Origin: Pandoraea cepalis
Lineage (GTDB): Bacteria; Pseudomonadota; Gammaproteobacteria; Burkholderiales; Burkholderiaceae
NCBI RefSeq assembly: GCF_902459665.1
Contig: NZ_CABPSL010000021.1
Span: 1 to 64,000, forward strand
Direction of reading: 5' to 3'
DNA: 64,000 nucleotides
The translations under genes were made by a program, and so were the position numbers. This document shows, piece after piece, positions 1 to 9,744 of this stretch (positions within the stretch are counted from its first letter, which is position 1; each line of letters opens with the position of its first letter). The notes under the pieces are model-generated. The model saw nothing but the letters and a program-made list of their open reading frames with translations. It did not search any database and was not told where the DNA came from.

Positions 1-387
1 CTTCTCAGCCAGCACCTTGGCAGCGGCCGGGCTGGCGATGCCACCCGATGCGCCACCGGCGGCGGGCGCCGCGCTCGAGGCGGCAGCGGCCGGCGCGGCG
101 GCTTCTGCCGGCTTGGCAGCGACCGGTGCGGCGGCGCCTGCCTTGGCGTCCGTGTCGATCTTCGCGATGATTTGCTCGGACGTCACGGTGTCGCCGGCGG
201 CGGCGCTCACTTCGACGAGCACGCCGGCGGCGGGCGCCGGCACTTCCAGCACGACCTTGTCGGTTTCGACTTCGATCACGGTTTCATCTTGGGCGATGGC
301 TTCGCCGACTTTCTTCTTCCAGTCGAGCAGCGTGCCTTCAGAAACCGACTCGGAGAATTGGGGGACTTTGATTTCAACAATGGCCAT
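1..387 (-). CDS. odhB: Dihydrolipoyl succinyltransferase E2 of 2-oxoglutarate dehydrogenase, N-terminal part
   Basis: This is the first 129 codons of the E2 subunit, which carries acyl groups on lipoyl-lysine and forms succinyl-CoA in the TCA cycle. The start ATG is at 387-385 and the frame runs off the window edge, so the gene is partial only because of the window. The lipoyl domain is complete (about residues 1-76), with the lipoylated lysine in the ETDKVVLEVPAP motif at about residue 44. After it comes an Ala/Pro-rich flexible linker, and the visible part ends before the peripheral subunit-binding and catalytic domains. The gene lies 90 bp downstream of sucA on the same strand, the usual sucA-odhB order. 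The lipoyl motif and the neighbour make the call safe; sucB is the alternative symbol. Confidence 0.95.
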   Translation of the reverse strand, partial: MAIVEIKVPQFSESVSEGTLLDWKKKVGEAIAQDETVIEVETDKVVLEVPAPAAGVLVEVSAAAGDTVTSEQIIAKIDTDAKAGAAAPVAAKPAEAAAPAAAASSAAPAAGGASGGIASPAAAKVLAEK

Positions 388-477
388 TTCTGGATCCTGG
401 ATTCGATAAACGTTCAATTCGGAAATACGGCAGCGGCCGTCCCCAGGGGGAGGACGACCGCTGTAAGACCTAACCGG

Positions 478-3339
478 TTACTGCACCACGGTCGCGCCCT
501 TGAGGCGACCGAAAGCCGTATCGAGCAGCTGCTTGAGCTGTTCGTAGTGCTTGGCGTAGTAGCCCGCGGCAGGCGAGGCCGAAGCCGCGCGACCCGCGTA
601 AGCCAGCTTCTGACCGGCGCTCATGCTTTCGATCAGGTGGTGTTCGATGTAGAACCACGGACCTTGATTTTGCGGCTCGTCCTGGGCCCACACCACTTCG
701 GTAAGGTTTTCGTATTTCTTCAGTTCGTTCTCGAACGCCTTGTGCGGGAACGGGTAGAGCTGTTCCACACGCACGATCGCAACGTCGGTCGACTTGTCTT
801 CACGACGGCGAGCGATCAGGTCGTAGTACAGGCGGCCCGAGCAGGCGACGACACGCTTGACCTTCTTGGCGTCGATCGAAGCATCGGTTTCGCCGATCAC
901 CGTCTGGAAGCCGCCCTTGGCGAGTTCCGACAGGTCGCTCACGGCTTCCTTGTGGCGCAGCAGCGACTTCGGCGTGAACACGATCAGCGGCTTGCGCAGC
1001 TGGCGGATCATCTGACGACGCAGCAGGTGGAAGATCTGTGCCGGCGTGGTCGGCTGGACCACTTGCATGTTCGTGTCGGCGCACAGTTGCAGGTAGCGTT
1101 CGATACGCGCCGACGAGTGCTCCGGACCCTGGCCTTCGTAGCCATGCGGCAGCAGCATCGTCAGGCCCGACACGCGGCCCCACTTCACTTCGCCGCTCGA
1201 GATGAACTGGTCGATCACGACCTGCGCACCGTTGGCGAAGTCGCCGAACTGGCCTTCCCACAGCACCATCGTGTTCGGCTCGGCCGTCGAGTAACCGTAC
1301 TCAAAGCCCACCACGGCTTCTTCGGAGAGCACCGAGTCGATCACCGTGAAGGTGGCCTGACCGTCGGCCACGTGTTGCAGCGGCACGTAGGTGCCGTCGT
1401 TCCAACGCTCGCGGTTCTGGTCATGCAGCACCGAGTGGCGGTGCGTGAACGTGCCGCGGCCCGAATCCTGACCGGTCAGGCGCACAGCGAAGCCCGACGA
1501 GACCAGCGAGGCGAAGGCCAGATGCTCGCCCATGCCCCAGTCGAGCGGCTGCTCGCCCGCGCCCATCTTGCGACGGTCGTTGATGACCTTCTCGACGAGC
1601 GGGTGAACCTTGAAGTTCGCCGGGATCGTGGTGATGCGCTCGGCCAGACGCTTGAGTTCGTTCAGCGGCACGGCCGTATCGCCGGCATCGGTCCACTTCT
1701 TGTTCAGGAACGGCACCCAGTCGACCGCGTACTTGCTCTTGTAGTTCGAGAGCACCGGGTCGACGGTGTGGTGGCCGTCGTCCATGGCCTTGCGGTAGGC
1801 CGCGACGAAGGCATTGCCCTCTTCGGCCGTAATCACGCCTTGCGTGACCAGCTTCTCGACGTACAGCGCGCGCGTGCCCGGGTGTTGGGCAATCTTCTTG
1901 TACATCAGCGGCTGCGTGACCGCCGGCGTGTCCTGCTCGTTGTGGCCCAGCTTGCGGTAGCAAACGATGTCCACGACGGCGTCTTTCTTGAACTCCTGAC
2001 GGAAGTCCAGGGCCAGTTGCATGGCCAGCACGACCGCTTCCGGATCGTCGCCGTTCACGTGCAGCACCGGCGCTTCGATCATCTTGACCACGTCCGAGCA
2101 GTATGTCGTCGAACGGGCGTCACGCGGATCCGACGTGGTGAAGCCGATCTGGTTGTTGATGACGATGTGCACCGTGCCGTGCGTGCCATAACCGCGCGTC
2201 TGCGCGAGGTTCAGCGTTTCCATCACAACGCCCTGCCCCGCGAATGCGGCGTCGCCGTGAACTTGCACCGGCAGCACGCTGGCCGCGTCGGCTTCGCCAC
2301 GACGGTCCATACGTGCCTTGGCCGAGCCTTCGACCACCGGGTTCACGATTTCCAGGTGCGACGGGTTGAACGCCAGCGACAGGTGGACCGGGCCACCGCC
2401 CGTCGAAACGTCGCTCGAGAAGCCCTTGTGGTACTTCACGTCACCGGCCGGCAGATCGTCGACGTGCTTGCCTTCGAATTCGGCGAACAGGTCCGACGGC
2501 ATTTTGCCCAGGGTGTTGACCAGCACGTTCAGACGGCCGCGGTGGGCCATACCGATCACGATTTCCTGCACGCCCTTGGCACCGGCGTGGTGGACGAGTT
2601 CGTCCATCGCCACGATGAACGATTCGCCGCCTTCGAGCGAGAAGCGCTTCTGGCCGACGAACTTGGTGTGCAGGTAACGCTCGAGGCCTTCAGCGGCGGT
2701 CAGGCGTTCGAGGATGTGCTTCTTCTTTTCAGCGGTGAAGTTGGGCGTGGCACGCACCTTCTCCAGACGCTCTTGCCACCAGCGCTTTTGCACCGGGTCG
2801 CTGATGTACATGTACTCGGCGCCGATCGAGCCGCAGTACGTGTCGCGCAGCGACTTGAGCAGGTCGCGCAGGCTGGCCTGTTCGAAACCGAAGTACGTGT
2901 TCTCGGCCGAGTACACGCTGTCCATATCCGCTTCGGTCAGGTCGTAGAACGCGGGTTCCAGTTCCGGAATGGCCGGACGTTCCTGACGCTTGAGCGGGTC
3001 CAGATTGGCCCAGCGGGCGCCCAGGAAGCGGTAGGCGGCGACGAGCGACTGCACGTGCACCTGCTTGCGGGCCACGGCCAGGTCGGAGGCGCCGGCGTGC
3101 GGCACGAAGGCATTGGCCTTGGCGCGCTGGGCGAACGACTCCACGATCGGGGCGTGAGCCACGTCGTTGGCGTTGGAACCATCAACAGCGGGAACGTTTT
3201 GCAGCGCGTCGAAATACTGGCGCCAGTTGTCCGGCACGGAAGCCGGATTGTCTAGATACGATTCGTACAGTTCTTCAACGTAGGGGGCATTGCCGCCGAA
3301 GAGGTACGAGTTCGTTTGGAATTGTTCCATCAAACTCAT
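478..3339 (-). CDS. sucA: 2-oxoglutarate dehydrogenase E1 component
   Basis: The thiamine-diphosphate E1 subunit decarboxylates 2-oxoglutarate and succinylates the lipoyl group of OdhB. The protein has 953 residues, the normal family length. The N-terminal E1o segment (YVEELYESYLDNP, about 20-32), which binds E2/E3 in this family, is present. The ThDP/Mg region runs from HGDAAF (361-366) to NNQIGF (395-400). The transketolase-like central and C-terminal domains follow, ending in YEQLKQLLDTAFGRLKG. The start at 3339 is supported by an AAAGGTGAG ribosome-binding site just upstream. It is the first gene of a sucA-odhB operon. Confidence 0.98.
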   Translation of the reverse strand: MSLMEQFQTNSYLFGGNAPYVEELYESYLDNPASVPDNWRQYFDALQNVPAVDGSNANDVAHAPIVESFAQRAKANAFVPHAGASDLAVARKQVHVQSLVAAYRFLGARWANLDPLKRQERPAIPELEPAFYDLTEADMDSVYSAENTYFGFEQASLRDLLKSLRDTYCGSIGAEYMYISDPVQKRWWQERLEKVRATPNFTAEKKKHILERLTAAEGLERYLHTKFVGQKRFSLEGGESFIVAMDELVHHAGAKGVQEIVIGMAHRGRLNVLVNTLGKMPSDLFAEFEGKHVDDLPAGDVKYHKGFSSDVSTGGGPVHLSLAFNPSHLEIVNPVVEGSAKARMDRRGEADAASVLPVQVHGDAAFAGQGVVMETLNLAQTRGYGTHGTVHIVINNQIGFTTSDPRDARSTTYCSDVVKMIEAPVLHVNGDDPEAVVLAMQLALDFRQEFKKDAVVDIVCYRKLGHNEQDTPAVTQPLMYKKIAQHPGTRALYVEKLVTQGVITAEEGNAFVAAYRKAMDDGHHTVDPVLSNYKSKYAVDWVPFLNKKWTDAGDTAVPLNELKRLAERITTIPANFKVHPLVEKVINDRRKMGAGEQPLDWGMGEHLAFASLVSSGFAVRLTGQDSGRGTFTHRHSVLHDQNRERWNDGTYVPLQHVADGQATFTVIDSVLSEEAVVGFEYGYSTAEPNTMVLWEGQFGDFANGAQVVIDQFISSGEVKWGRVSGLTMLLPHGYEGQGPEHSSARIERYLQLCADTNMQVVQPTTPAQIFHLLRRQMIRQLRKPLIVFTPKSLLRHKEAVSDLSELAKGGFQTVIGETDASIDAKKVKRVVACSGRLYYDLIARRREDKSTDVAIVRVEQLYPFPHKAFENELKKYENLTEVVWAQDEPQNQGPWFYIEHHLIESMSAGQKLAYAGRAASASPAAGYYAKHYEQLKQLLDTAFGRLKGATVVQ

Positions 3340-3742
3340 TTTGCGCTCACCTTTTCTACGAGTGTCTCGAGAAATAGCGGGTTACGAAACCTTCCGCGAC
3401 ACGGCCTGACCGATTAGCGGATTGCGAGAATCAAGTGGTGCTTGGAAGGACCTGATAAATCACGGCGAGGAGCATAGCACGTTTTCCCAGCGCCCACCGA
3501 CCCGGAAAGCCGTCGCACGGGGACTTGCGGCGTAACCGCAGCATGCGTCGCAGGTTCGCGCTGCGCCAGCCCGCCTGCGCCTTATGCCCATATGCGAATT
3601 GGATATATAAAAATTAAATTTTATTATTTTAATTTCTAATAACCAGCCGATATCGTGGTGAGTATCCCCTTGCCGGTCTGTCTGGGGGCGCCCGACGGGT
3701 AGGCCCCGCCAAGGCGTCCGTCCAGGTCCGGCCCCTGGAGTC
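3340..3742. promoter_or_regulatory. Divergent sucA/cysJ promoter region with an AT-rich dyad
   Basis: This 403-bp gap separates sucA (minus) from cysJ (plus), so it must hold both promoters. No protein gene is convincing in it. It contains a sharply AT-rich block at about 3600-3645 that stands out from the GC-rich surroundings. Inside it is an inverted repeat AAATTAAA (3611-3618) / TTTAATTT (3628-3635) with a 9-nt spacer, 108 bp before cysJ. A CysB-like LysR activator site or an A-tract/UP-type element are both possible. This is inference; no consensus match was computed. Confidence 0.5.
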
Positions 3743-5584
3743 ATGAACGACATGCAAGAGACGACACCGCTTTCCGCTCAGCAAGCCCAGATGCTCAGCC
3801 AACTGGTCGAGGGCCTTTCCGGCGAGCAGCTCGCCTGGGTGCGAGGGTTTCTCGCGGGCATCAATCACTCTGTGCGACACGCCGGTGCGCCGGCGCCGGT
3901 CGCGGCAATGGCCGGGCCTGCCGCCCCGTCGGTGACGATTCTGTATGGCTCGCAGACCGGGCACGCCCAGGAAGTCGCCGAGCACGCCAAGGCGCGCGCC
4001 GTCGCCGCAGGCTTCAAGGTCGATCTGTTCGCGATGGGGGATTACAAGGCCTCGCGCCTGAAGAACGACAAGTTGCTGCTCGTTGCCGTGTCGACACAAG
4101 GCGAAGGCGAGCCGCCCGACGATGCGCGCGACTTCTATGAATTCCTGCACGGCGCGAAGGCGCCCCAACTCGAAGGCACCCGCTTCGCGGTCCTCGGCCT
4201 GGGCGATTCGAGCTATGAGAAGTTCTGCCAGGCCGGCAAGGACTTCGACGCACGGCTGGCCGCGCTGGGTGCGCAACGGCTCGTGCCCCGCGTCGACAGC
4301 GACGTCGACTACGACGCGCCGGCCGAGCGCTGGATCGAAGAGGCCGTCGAAGCGCTGTCGCGGGTGGCGGCCCCGGCCGCCACGGGCAAGAGCGCCGGCG
4401 TGACGGAAGGTTTCAGCCTCGCCGCGCTCGCGAGCGGTATCGCACCGGCCGCCGCATCGAGCCAATACAGCCGCAAGCATCCATTCGACGCCGCCGTGAT
4501 CGAGAACGTCACGCTCTCCGGACGCGGCTCCTCCAAGGAAGTCCATCACGTCGAACTCTCGCTGGAAGGCTCGGGCCTCACGTACGAGCCGGGCGACGCG
4601 CTGGGCGTGGTCGCGCAGAACGACGCGGCGCTCGTCGACACGCTGATCGACACGTTAGCGCTCGACCCGCAGGCCACCACGACGACGCAGGACCGCACAC
4701 TGTCGCTGCGCGACGCCTTCCTGCGCGCCTACGACATCACAACGCTCTCGCGCGCGTTCCTCGAAAAATACGCGGCGCTGGCGGAATCCAGCGAACTGAA
4801 GGCGCTGCTTGGCGCGGGCAACGAAACGGCACTGCGCGACTATCTCCATGGCCGCGACGTGATCGACGTCGTGCGCCAGTTCCCGGCCCGCAAGGTGAAG
4901 GCGGCCGAGTTCGTCGGCACGCTGCGCACGCTTCAGCCGCGTCTGTACTCGATTGCGTCGAGTCTGGCCGCCAATCCGGGCGCGGTGCACATCACCGTGG
5001 GCGCGGTTCGCTACGACAGCCACGGCCGCGCGCGTCGCGGCGTGGCGTCGACTTACCTTGCCGACATCGCCCGCGAAGGACAGACGGTGCCGATCTATAT
5101 CGAAGCGAACCGTAACTTCAAGCTGCCGCAGGATAGCCACGCGCCGGTCATCATGATCGGTCCCGGGACCGGCATTGCCCCATTCCGGGCGTTCGTCGAG
5201 GAACGTCAGGCGCTCGACGCCCCCGGCAAGAACTGGCTCTTCTTCGGCGACCGGAACTTCCGCACCGACTTCCTTTATCAGCGAGAATGGCAACGCTATG
5301 TGAAGGACGGCGCGCTCACCAAAATCGACCTCGCGTTCTCGCGCGACACGCAAGACAAGGTCTACGTACAGCACCGCATGCGCGAACAAGGCAAGGAACT
5401 GTATGCCTGGTTGCAGGAAGGTGCGCACCTGTACGTATGTGGCGATGCCGACGCAATGGCGCGCGACGTGAACACCGCGCTCATCGACATCGTGACGCAA
5501 CACGGGGGGCTGACGCCGGACGCCGCCGCCGAGTATGTGAAGACGTTGCAGCGCGAAAAGCGTTATCAGCGCGATGTGTACTGA
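3743..5584 (+). CDS. cysJ: NADPH-sulfite reductase flavoprotein (alpha) subunit
   Basis: CysJ moves electrons from NADPH through FAD and FMN to the CysI hemoprotein for assimilatory sulfite reduction to sulfide in the cytoplasm. The 613-residue protein has a flavodoxin FMN domain (about 64-205, with YGSQTGHAQEVA and STQGEGEPPDD). An FAD domain with RLYSIASS lies near residue 400, and an NADPH domain with GPGTGIAPFRAF near 472. The C-terminus is the diagnostic YQRDVY. The start ATG at 3743 follows a CTGGAG site. cysI begins 89 bp downstream on the same strand, so the two form the classic CysJI unit. Other diflavin reductases are less likely given this neighbour. Confidence 0.95.
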   Translation: MNDMQETTPLSAQQAQMLSQLVEGLSGEQLAWVRGFLAGINHSVRHAGAPAPVAAMAGPAAPSVTILYGSQTGHAQEVAEHAKARAVAAGFKVDLFAMGDYKASRLKNDKLLLVAVSTQGEGEPPDDARDFYEFLHGAKAPQLEGTRFAVLGLGDSSYEKFCQAGKDFDARLAALGAQRLVPRVDSDVDYDAPAERWIEEAVEALSRVAAPAATGKSAGVTEGFSLAALASGIAPAAASSQYSRKHPFDAAVIENVTLSGRGSSKEVHHVELSLEGSGLTYEPGDALGVVAQNDAALVDTLIDTLALDPQATTTTQDRTLSLRDAFLRAYDITTLSRAFLEKYAALAESSELKALLGAGNETALRDYLHGRDVIDVVRQFPARKVKAAEFVGTLRTLQPRLYSIASSLAANPGAVHITVGAVRYDSHGRARRGVASTYLADIAREGQTVPIYIEANRNFKLPQDSHAPVIMIGPGTGIAPFRAFVEERQALDAPGKNWLFFGDRNFRTDFLYQREWQRYVKDGALTKIDLAFSRDTQDKVYVQHRMREQGKELYAWLQEGAHLYVCGDADAMARDVNTALIDIVTQHGGLTPDAAAEYVKTLQREKRYQRDVY

Positions 5585-5673
5585 TCGCGGATGCCGCGGA
5601 TTCCGACCGCGTTTCGCCGTCCACCCCGACAAAACCCGCGCGGCATCCCGCGCTGACCGATAGAGCCGAGCCC

Positions 5674-7398
5674 ATGACGCAACCCACGCAAGCCGGCGAC
5701 GCCTCGACGGCGCCGCGCTCCGAAGTCGAGAAGATCAAGGACGCCAGCAACTACCTGCGCGGCACCATCGCCGAAGGTCTGGCCGACCCGCTCACCGGCG
5801 CGATCTTCGAGAAGGACGCCCAGTTGCTGAAGTTTCACGGCTCCTACATGCAGGATGACCGTGACCTGCGCAGCGAACGGCAGAAGCAGAAACTCGAACC
5901 GGCCTACCAGTTCATGATCCGGCTGCGCATGCCGGGCGGCGTGTGCACGCCCGAGCAATGGCTCAAGCTCGACGATCTCGCCCAGAAGTACGGCGGCAAC
6001 ACGATTCGCCTGACCACGCGGCAGACGGTGCAGTATCACAACGTGCTCAAGCACCAGTTGCGCCCCCTCATCAAGGGCATCGATGAAGTTGCGATGACGA
6101 GCATTGCCGCGTGCGGCGACGTCAATCGCAACACGCTCGTCTCGAACAATCCGCACCATTCGCCCGCCCATGCCGAGGCGCTCGACTGGTGCCTGAAGAT
6201 CGATCGGCACCTGTTGCCGCAGACCACGGCGTATCGCGAGATCTGGCTGGGCGACAAGCGTCTGGGCGCGGGCAAGGAGGATCACGAGCCGATCTACGGC
6301 AAGCACTATCTGCCGCGCAAGTTCAAGATCGCCATCGCGATACCGCCGAACAACGACGTCGACCTCTACGCCAACGACCTGGGCTTTATCGCCATCGTGG
6401 GCGACGACGGCAAGCTCGAAGGCTTCAACGTGACGGTCGGTGGCGGCATGGGCATGACGCACGGCGACGCCGCAACGTACCCGCGCACGGCGACCGTCAT
6501 CGGCTATACGCCGGCCGATCGCATCGTCGACGTCGCCGAGAAGGTGCTGCTCGTGCAACGCGACTTCGGCGACCGCGGCAATCGCAAGCATGCGCGCCTG
6601 AAATACACCCTCGACGACCGCGGCGTGGCGTGGTTCAAGGAAACCCTCAACCGGTATCTCGGTTGGGATCTGGCGCCCGAGCGCGCGTTCGCGTTCACGA
6701 CCAACGGCGATCAGTATGGCTGGCTCAAGGGCGCGGACGATCTTTGGCATCTCACGCTCTTCATCCAGAACGGTCGCGTGAAGGATTGGGACGACTACCG
6801 CCTGATGACCGGGCTGCGCGAAATCGCGAAGGTGCATCAGGGCGATTACCGCATCACCGGCAACCAGAACCTGATCATTGGGCGCGTGAGCGACGCCGCC
6901 AAGCCGCAGATCGACGCCCTCGTGAAGGAATACGGCCTGCTCGACGGCAAGCATCAAAGTGCGCTGCGCATCCACTCGATGGCCTGCGTCGGCTTCCCGA
7001 CGTGTGGTCTCGCGCTGGCCGAGAGCGAGCGCGCCCTGCCCGGCCTGGTCACGCGACTCGAGAAGGTGCTCGACGATGCGGGGCTTGCAGGCGAACCGAT
7101 CACCATTCGCACGACCGGCTGCCCGAACGGCTGCGCCCGTCCCTACATCGCCGAGATCGGCCTGGTTGGCAAATCGGCCGGCAAGTACAACCTGTACCTC
7201 GGCGCGGGTTTCCACGGGCAGCGTTTGAACAAGCTGTACAAGGAATCGCTCAACGAAGATCAGATCGTGGCCGAACTCACGCCGCTCTTCGCGCAATACG
7301 CGAAGATGCGCGATGCCGGTGAGAAATTCGGTGATTTCCTCGTGCGTCGGGGTGTGGTCAAGGCAGTCGTCGAAGCGCGCGAGGACTTCCACGGCTGA
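5674..7398 (+). CDS. cysI: NADPH-dependent sulfite reductase hemoprotein (beta) subunit
   Basis: CysI is the siroheme/[4Fe-4S] subunit that reduces sulfite by six electrons to sulfide using electrons from CysJ. The product has 574 residues. The N-terminus KIKDASNYLRGTI is typical of the CysI type that partners CysJ. The duplicated ferrite-like domains are present (RLTTRQTVQYHNV near 110). Iron-sulphur/siroheme cysteines lie in CVGFPTC (about 437-443) and TTGCPNGCARPY (about 480-491). The ATG at 5674 was chosen because the longer frame upstream overlaps cysJ. A strong terminator follows at 7446. A second, differently built sulfite reductase is encoded at 19645-21651. Confidence 0.96.
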   Translation: MTQPTQAGDASTAPRSEVEKIKDASNYLRGTIAEGLADPLTGAIFEKDAQLLKFHGSYMQDDRDLRSERQKQKLEPAYQFMIRLRMPGGVCTPEQWLKLDDLAQKYGGNTIRLTTRQTVQYHNVLKHQLRPLIKGIDEVAMTSIAACGDVNRNTLVSNNPHHSPAHAEALDWCLKIDRHLLPQTTAYREIWLGDKRLGAGKEDHEPIYGKHYLPRKFKIAIAIPPNNDVDLYANDLGFIAIVGDDGKLEGFNVTVGGGMGMTHGDAATYPRTATVIGYTPADRIVDVAEKVLLVQRDFGDRGNRKHARLKYTLDDRGVAWFKETLNRYLGWDLAPERAFAFTTNGDQYGWLKGADDLWHLTLFIQNGRVKDWDDYRLMTGLREIAKVHQGDYRITGNQNLIIGRVSDAAKPQIDALVKEYGLLDGKHQSALRIHSMACVGFPTCGLALAESERALPGLVTRLEKVLDDAGLAGEPITIRTTGCPNGCARPYIAEIGLVGKSAGKYNLYLGAGFHGQRLNKLYKESLNEDQIVAELTPLFAQYAKMRDAGEKFGDFLVRRGVVKAVVEAREDFHG

Positions 7399-7445
7399 GC
7401 GCCGTCATTGCGGCCCCGTTGCAGGCACTCGCCGGCACCAACGAA

Positions 7446-7472
7446 AACGCCACGGTCTCCCGTGGCGTTTTT
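7446..7472. terminator. Intrinsic terminator after cysI, probably bidirectional
   Basis: A 10-bp perfect stem AACGCCACGG / CCGTGGCGTT (7446-7455 and 7460-7469) with a TCTC loop is followed by T residues and preceded by an A-run. It sits between the convergent cysI (plus) and lipoprotein gene (minus), so it can serve both. Confidence 0.88.
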
Positions 7473-7512
7473 CATGATCGCGCTCGAGCGATCCTCGTCA
7501 GGCGGCCGAACG

Positions 7513-7920
7513 TCAGTCGTTGCTGCCCGAATACGGCACCATGCAGCGCCTGACCGTCTTTTCGTAGTCGCGCGGCAGGTGGCTGCCGGGAATTTCGAAG
7601 TATTGCAAGCGCGCACCGAAGCCGCCTTGCATGACGTCGACGTACGGGTTGTAGACGGCTTTTCCGTCGGCGCCCTGACCGCGATAGACACGCACACGGT
7701 CGGCCCCCTGACGGGCGTACGACGTCGATTCGACGTTTGGCGACAGCTCGCTCCAGCCATGATAGATACAGTTGAGCACCATGAAGCGATCGGCCCCCGT
7801 CCCCTGATCGAGCAGTCGTCCCGCGGCCGGATCAGGCACGCTCATCTGGTTGACCGGGCCACACCCTGCCACTCCCCCGGCCAGCACGGCCACCGCTGCC
7901 ATCAGCGCCACTCGCTTCAT
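7513..7920 (-). CDS. Small putative lipoprotein of unknown function
   Basis: The 135-residue product starts with a lipoprotein signal: KR, a hydrophobic stretch, and a lipobox LAGGVAGC with the lipidated cysteine at about residue 20. The mature part is polar with two further cysteines (in VLNCIYHGW and VRRCMVPYSG) that could form a disulfide. No catalytic motif is visible and I do not recognise a named family. It is probably anchored in the outer membrane facing the periplasm. It is monocistronic between convergent cysI and the upstream chemoreceptor gene on the same strand, 131 bp away. The reading frame and signal make it a real gene; the function is unknown. Confidence 0.8.
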   Translation of the reverse strand: MKRVALMAAVAVLAGGVAGCGPVNQMSVPDPAAGRLLDQGTGADRFMVLNCIYHGWSELSPNVESTSYARQGADRVRVYRGQGADGKAVYNPYVDVMQGGFGARLQYFEIPGSHLPRDYEKTVRRCMVPYSGSND

Positions 7921-8051
7921 ACTTCGCCACCCTCAACTGAGCAAAAGATGGGCAATGTTACCCGGTTCGGCCCACGGCCGCCACGAACACACCCATTCCA
8001 TGCCCACGCCACGCCCCCATCGAGCTAACGGGCGGTGACCGGCCACACCGC

Positions 8052-9674
8052 TCAGGCCGCCAGGGAAAGGGGCGATGTTTCCACGGCATGCAAGGCCGGA
8101 CGTCTTGCCGCGCCGCTCACCTGACTTTCGTCGCCCAATCGGAATCGCGCCATTTCCTCGCGAAGCGTATGTGTCTGATCTTCCAGCGACGCGGCCGCCG
8201 CCGCCGCTTGCTCCACCAGCGCGGCATTCTGCTGCGTGACGGCATCCATTTGCGTGACTGCCCGATTCACCTGCTCGATGCCGCTGCTCTGCTCGTCGGA
8301 CGCCGCCGAGATCTCCCCCATGATGTCCGTCACGCGCTGCACGGCTTGCAGGATGTCGTTCATCGTGCGCCCCGCTTCGGCCACCAGCGTCGAGCCGTCG
8401 GCCACCTTCTGCGCCGACGTTTCGATGAGTGCCTTGATCTCGCGCGCGGCCGTGGCACTGCGCTGTGCCAGCGTGCGCACCTCGCCCGCCACCACGGCGA
8501 ACCCGCGGCCCTGCTCGCCGGCACGGGCCGCTTCCACGGCAGCGTTGAGCGCGAGGATGTTGGTCTGGAATGCAATCCCGTCGATCACGCCGATGATGTC
8601 CACCACTTGCGACGAACTGGTCGAGATGCCCTGCATCGTGTCGACCACCCGCGCCACCACCTGGCCGCCGCGCGATGCGATATCCGACGCATTGACCGCC
8701 AGTTGGCTCGCCTGACGTGCGTTGTCGGCGTTCTGCTTGACCGTGGCCGTCAGTTGCTCCATCGACGAGGCCGTCTCCTCCAGCGAGGCGGCCTGCTCTT
8801 CGGTGCGCGCCGACAGGTCGGTATTGCCCGCCGAGATTTCGGCCGTGGCGGTCGCCATCGCATCGCAACTGCGGCGCACGCCGCGAATCGTGTCCGCGAG
8901 ACGCGACTGCATCGCCTCGAGACCGCGCATGAGCATCGACATTTCGTCCTTGCCGCGCGCGTGCACCGGATTGTCGAGTTGTCCTGCCGATATGTGCTCG
9001 AAATGTGCCAGTGCTTCGCCAAGCGGCCGCATGATCGCGCCGCGCAGCGAGAAGTAGCAGGCGATGGCCATGAGCACGCCCAGCGCCGTTGCGCCGATGC
9101 TCAGCCAGCGGAATGCCGCCAGCTCCGCCATCGACGCTTCGTACGTGTCGTGCCCGAGCTTCAGCTTGTACGCGGCCAGCGCGTCGCTGGCCTTCGTAAG
9201 CTCGGCGTAACGCTTGGGCAGCACGTTCATCGTGATCTCGTCCATGGCCGTACGATCGCGCGCGTCGATGGCGGTGAGCATCGGATTCATGCCCTGCTCG
9301 AAGAAGGTGGCGCGCCGGGCGGCGACCTCGTCGGCCATCCGCTGTTCTTCGGGGCCGCGCGGCAACGCCTGATAGGCGGCCCATGCCGCATTCGCGTCCT
9401 TGATCATGCCGCGTGCACGTGTGGCAATCTTGTCCCCATCCGGCGATTCCGGATGCAGCACCACGCGATCGAGAATGGCGCGGGTGCGCGCCAGCGTGGC
9501 GTTGTCCTTGCCGAGCGCCACCGTGGCGGTGAGGTGATTGGCGTACGTCTCGCGAAGCGCGTTGCCCGTGCGCGTCATACCCGCAATGCCGAGCGCGCCC
9601 AACAGAATCAGTAACGCCGCCAACAGCGCCATCGTCATCCCGAGGCGCGCCTTGATGGAAAAGCTACGCAACAT
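8052..9674 (-). CDS. Methyl-accepting chemotaxis protein, Tar/Tsr type
   Basis: This is a 540-residue inner-membrane chemoreceptor that controls CheA through CheW. It has a TM helix at about 10-32 and a periplasmic four-helix-bundle sensor (YANHLTATVALGKDN... to about 185). A second TM (about 188-212) is followed by HAMP and the long cytoplasmic coiled coil. The highly conserved hairpin tip is complete (FQTNILALNAAVEAARAGEQGRGFAVVAGEVRTLA region, about 370-405). The start at 9674 (MLRSFSIKARLG) is chosen over the longer frame because TM1 begins right after it. The C-terminus ends SPLSLAA, so the CheR/CheB-tethering pentapeptide (NWETF type) is absent. The ligand cannot be read from the sequence. 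Confidence 0.94.
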   Translation of the reverse strand: MLRSFSIKARLGMTMALLAALLILLGALGIAGMTRTGNALRETYANHLTATVALGKDNATLARTRAILDRVVLHPESPDGDKIATRARGMIKDANAAWAAYQALPRGPEEQRMADEVAARRATFFEQGMNPMLTAIDARDRTAMDEITMNVLPKRYAELTKASDALAAYKLKLGHDTYEASMAELAAFRWLSIGATALGVLMAIACYFSLRGAIMRPLGEALAHFEHISAGQLDNPVHARGKDEMSMLMRGLEAMQSRLADTIRGVRRSCDAMATATAEISAGNTDLSARTEEQAASLEETASSMEQLTATVKQNADNARQASQLAVNASDIASRGGQVVARVVDTMQGISTSSSQVVDIIGVIDGIAFQTNILALNAAVEAARAGEQGRGFAVVAGEVRTLAQRSATAAREIKALIETSAQKVADGSTLVAEAGRTMNDILQAVQRVTDIMGEISAASDEQSSGIEQVNRAVTQMDAVTQQNAALVEQAAAAAASLEDQTHTLREEMARFRLGDESQVSGAARRPALHAVETSPLSLAA

Positions 9675-9744
9675 ACTGTCGTCTCCGTCTTGTGTCGTGG
9701 GTTCGGGTCCCTGTACGACCTCTGTCGGGCCGGTATTATTTATG

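Noticed and set aside
172-3255. A 1027-codon open frame on the plus strand opposite sucA
   Set aside because: It is a GC-rich shadow of sucA with Arg/His/Val-rich composition and no domain.
7933-9384. A 483-codon second frame over the chemoreceptor gene
   Set aside because: Same strand, wrong frame; Arg/Gly/His-rich shadow.
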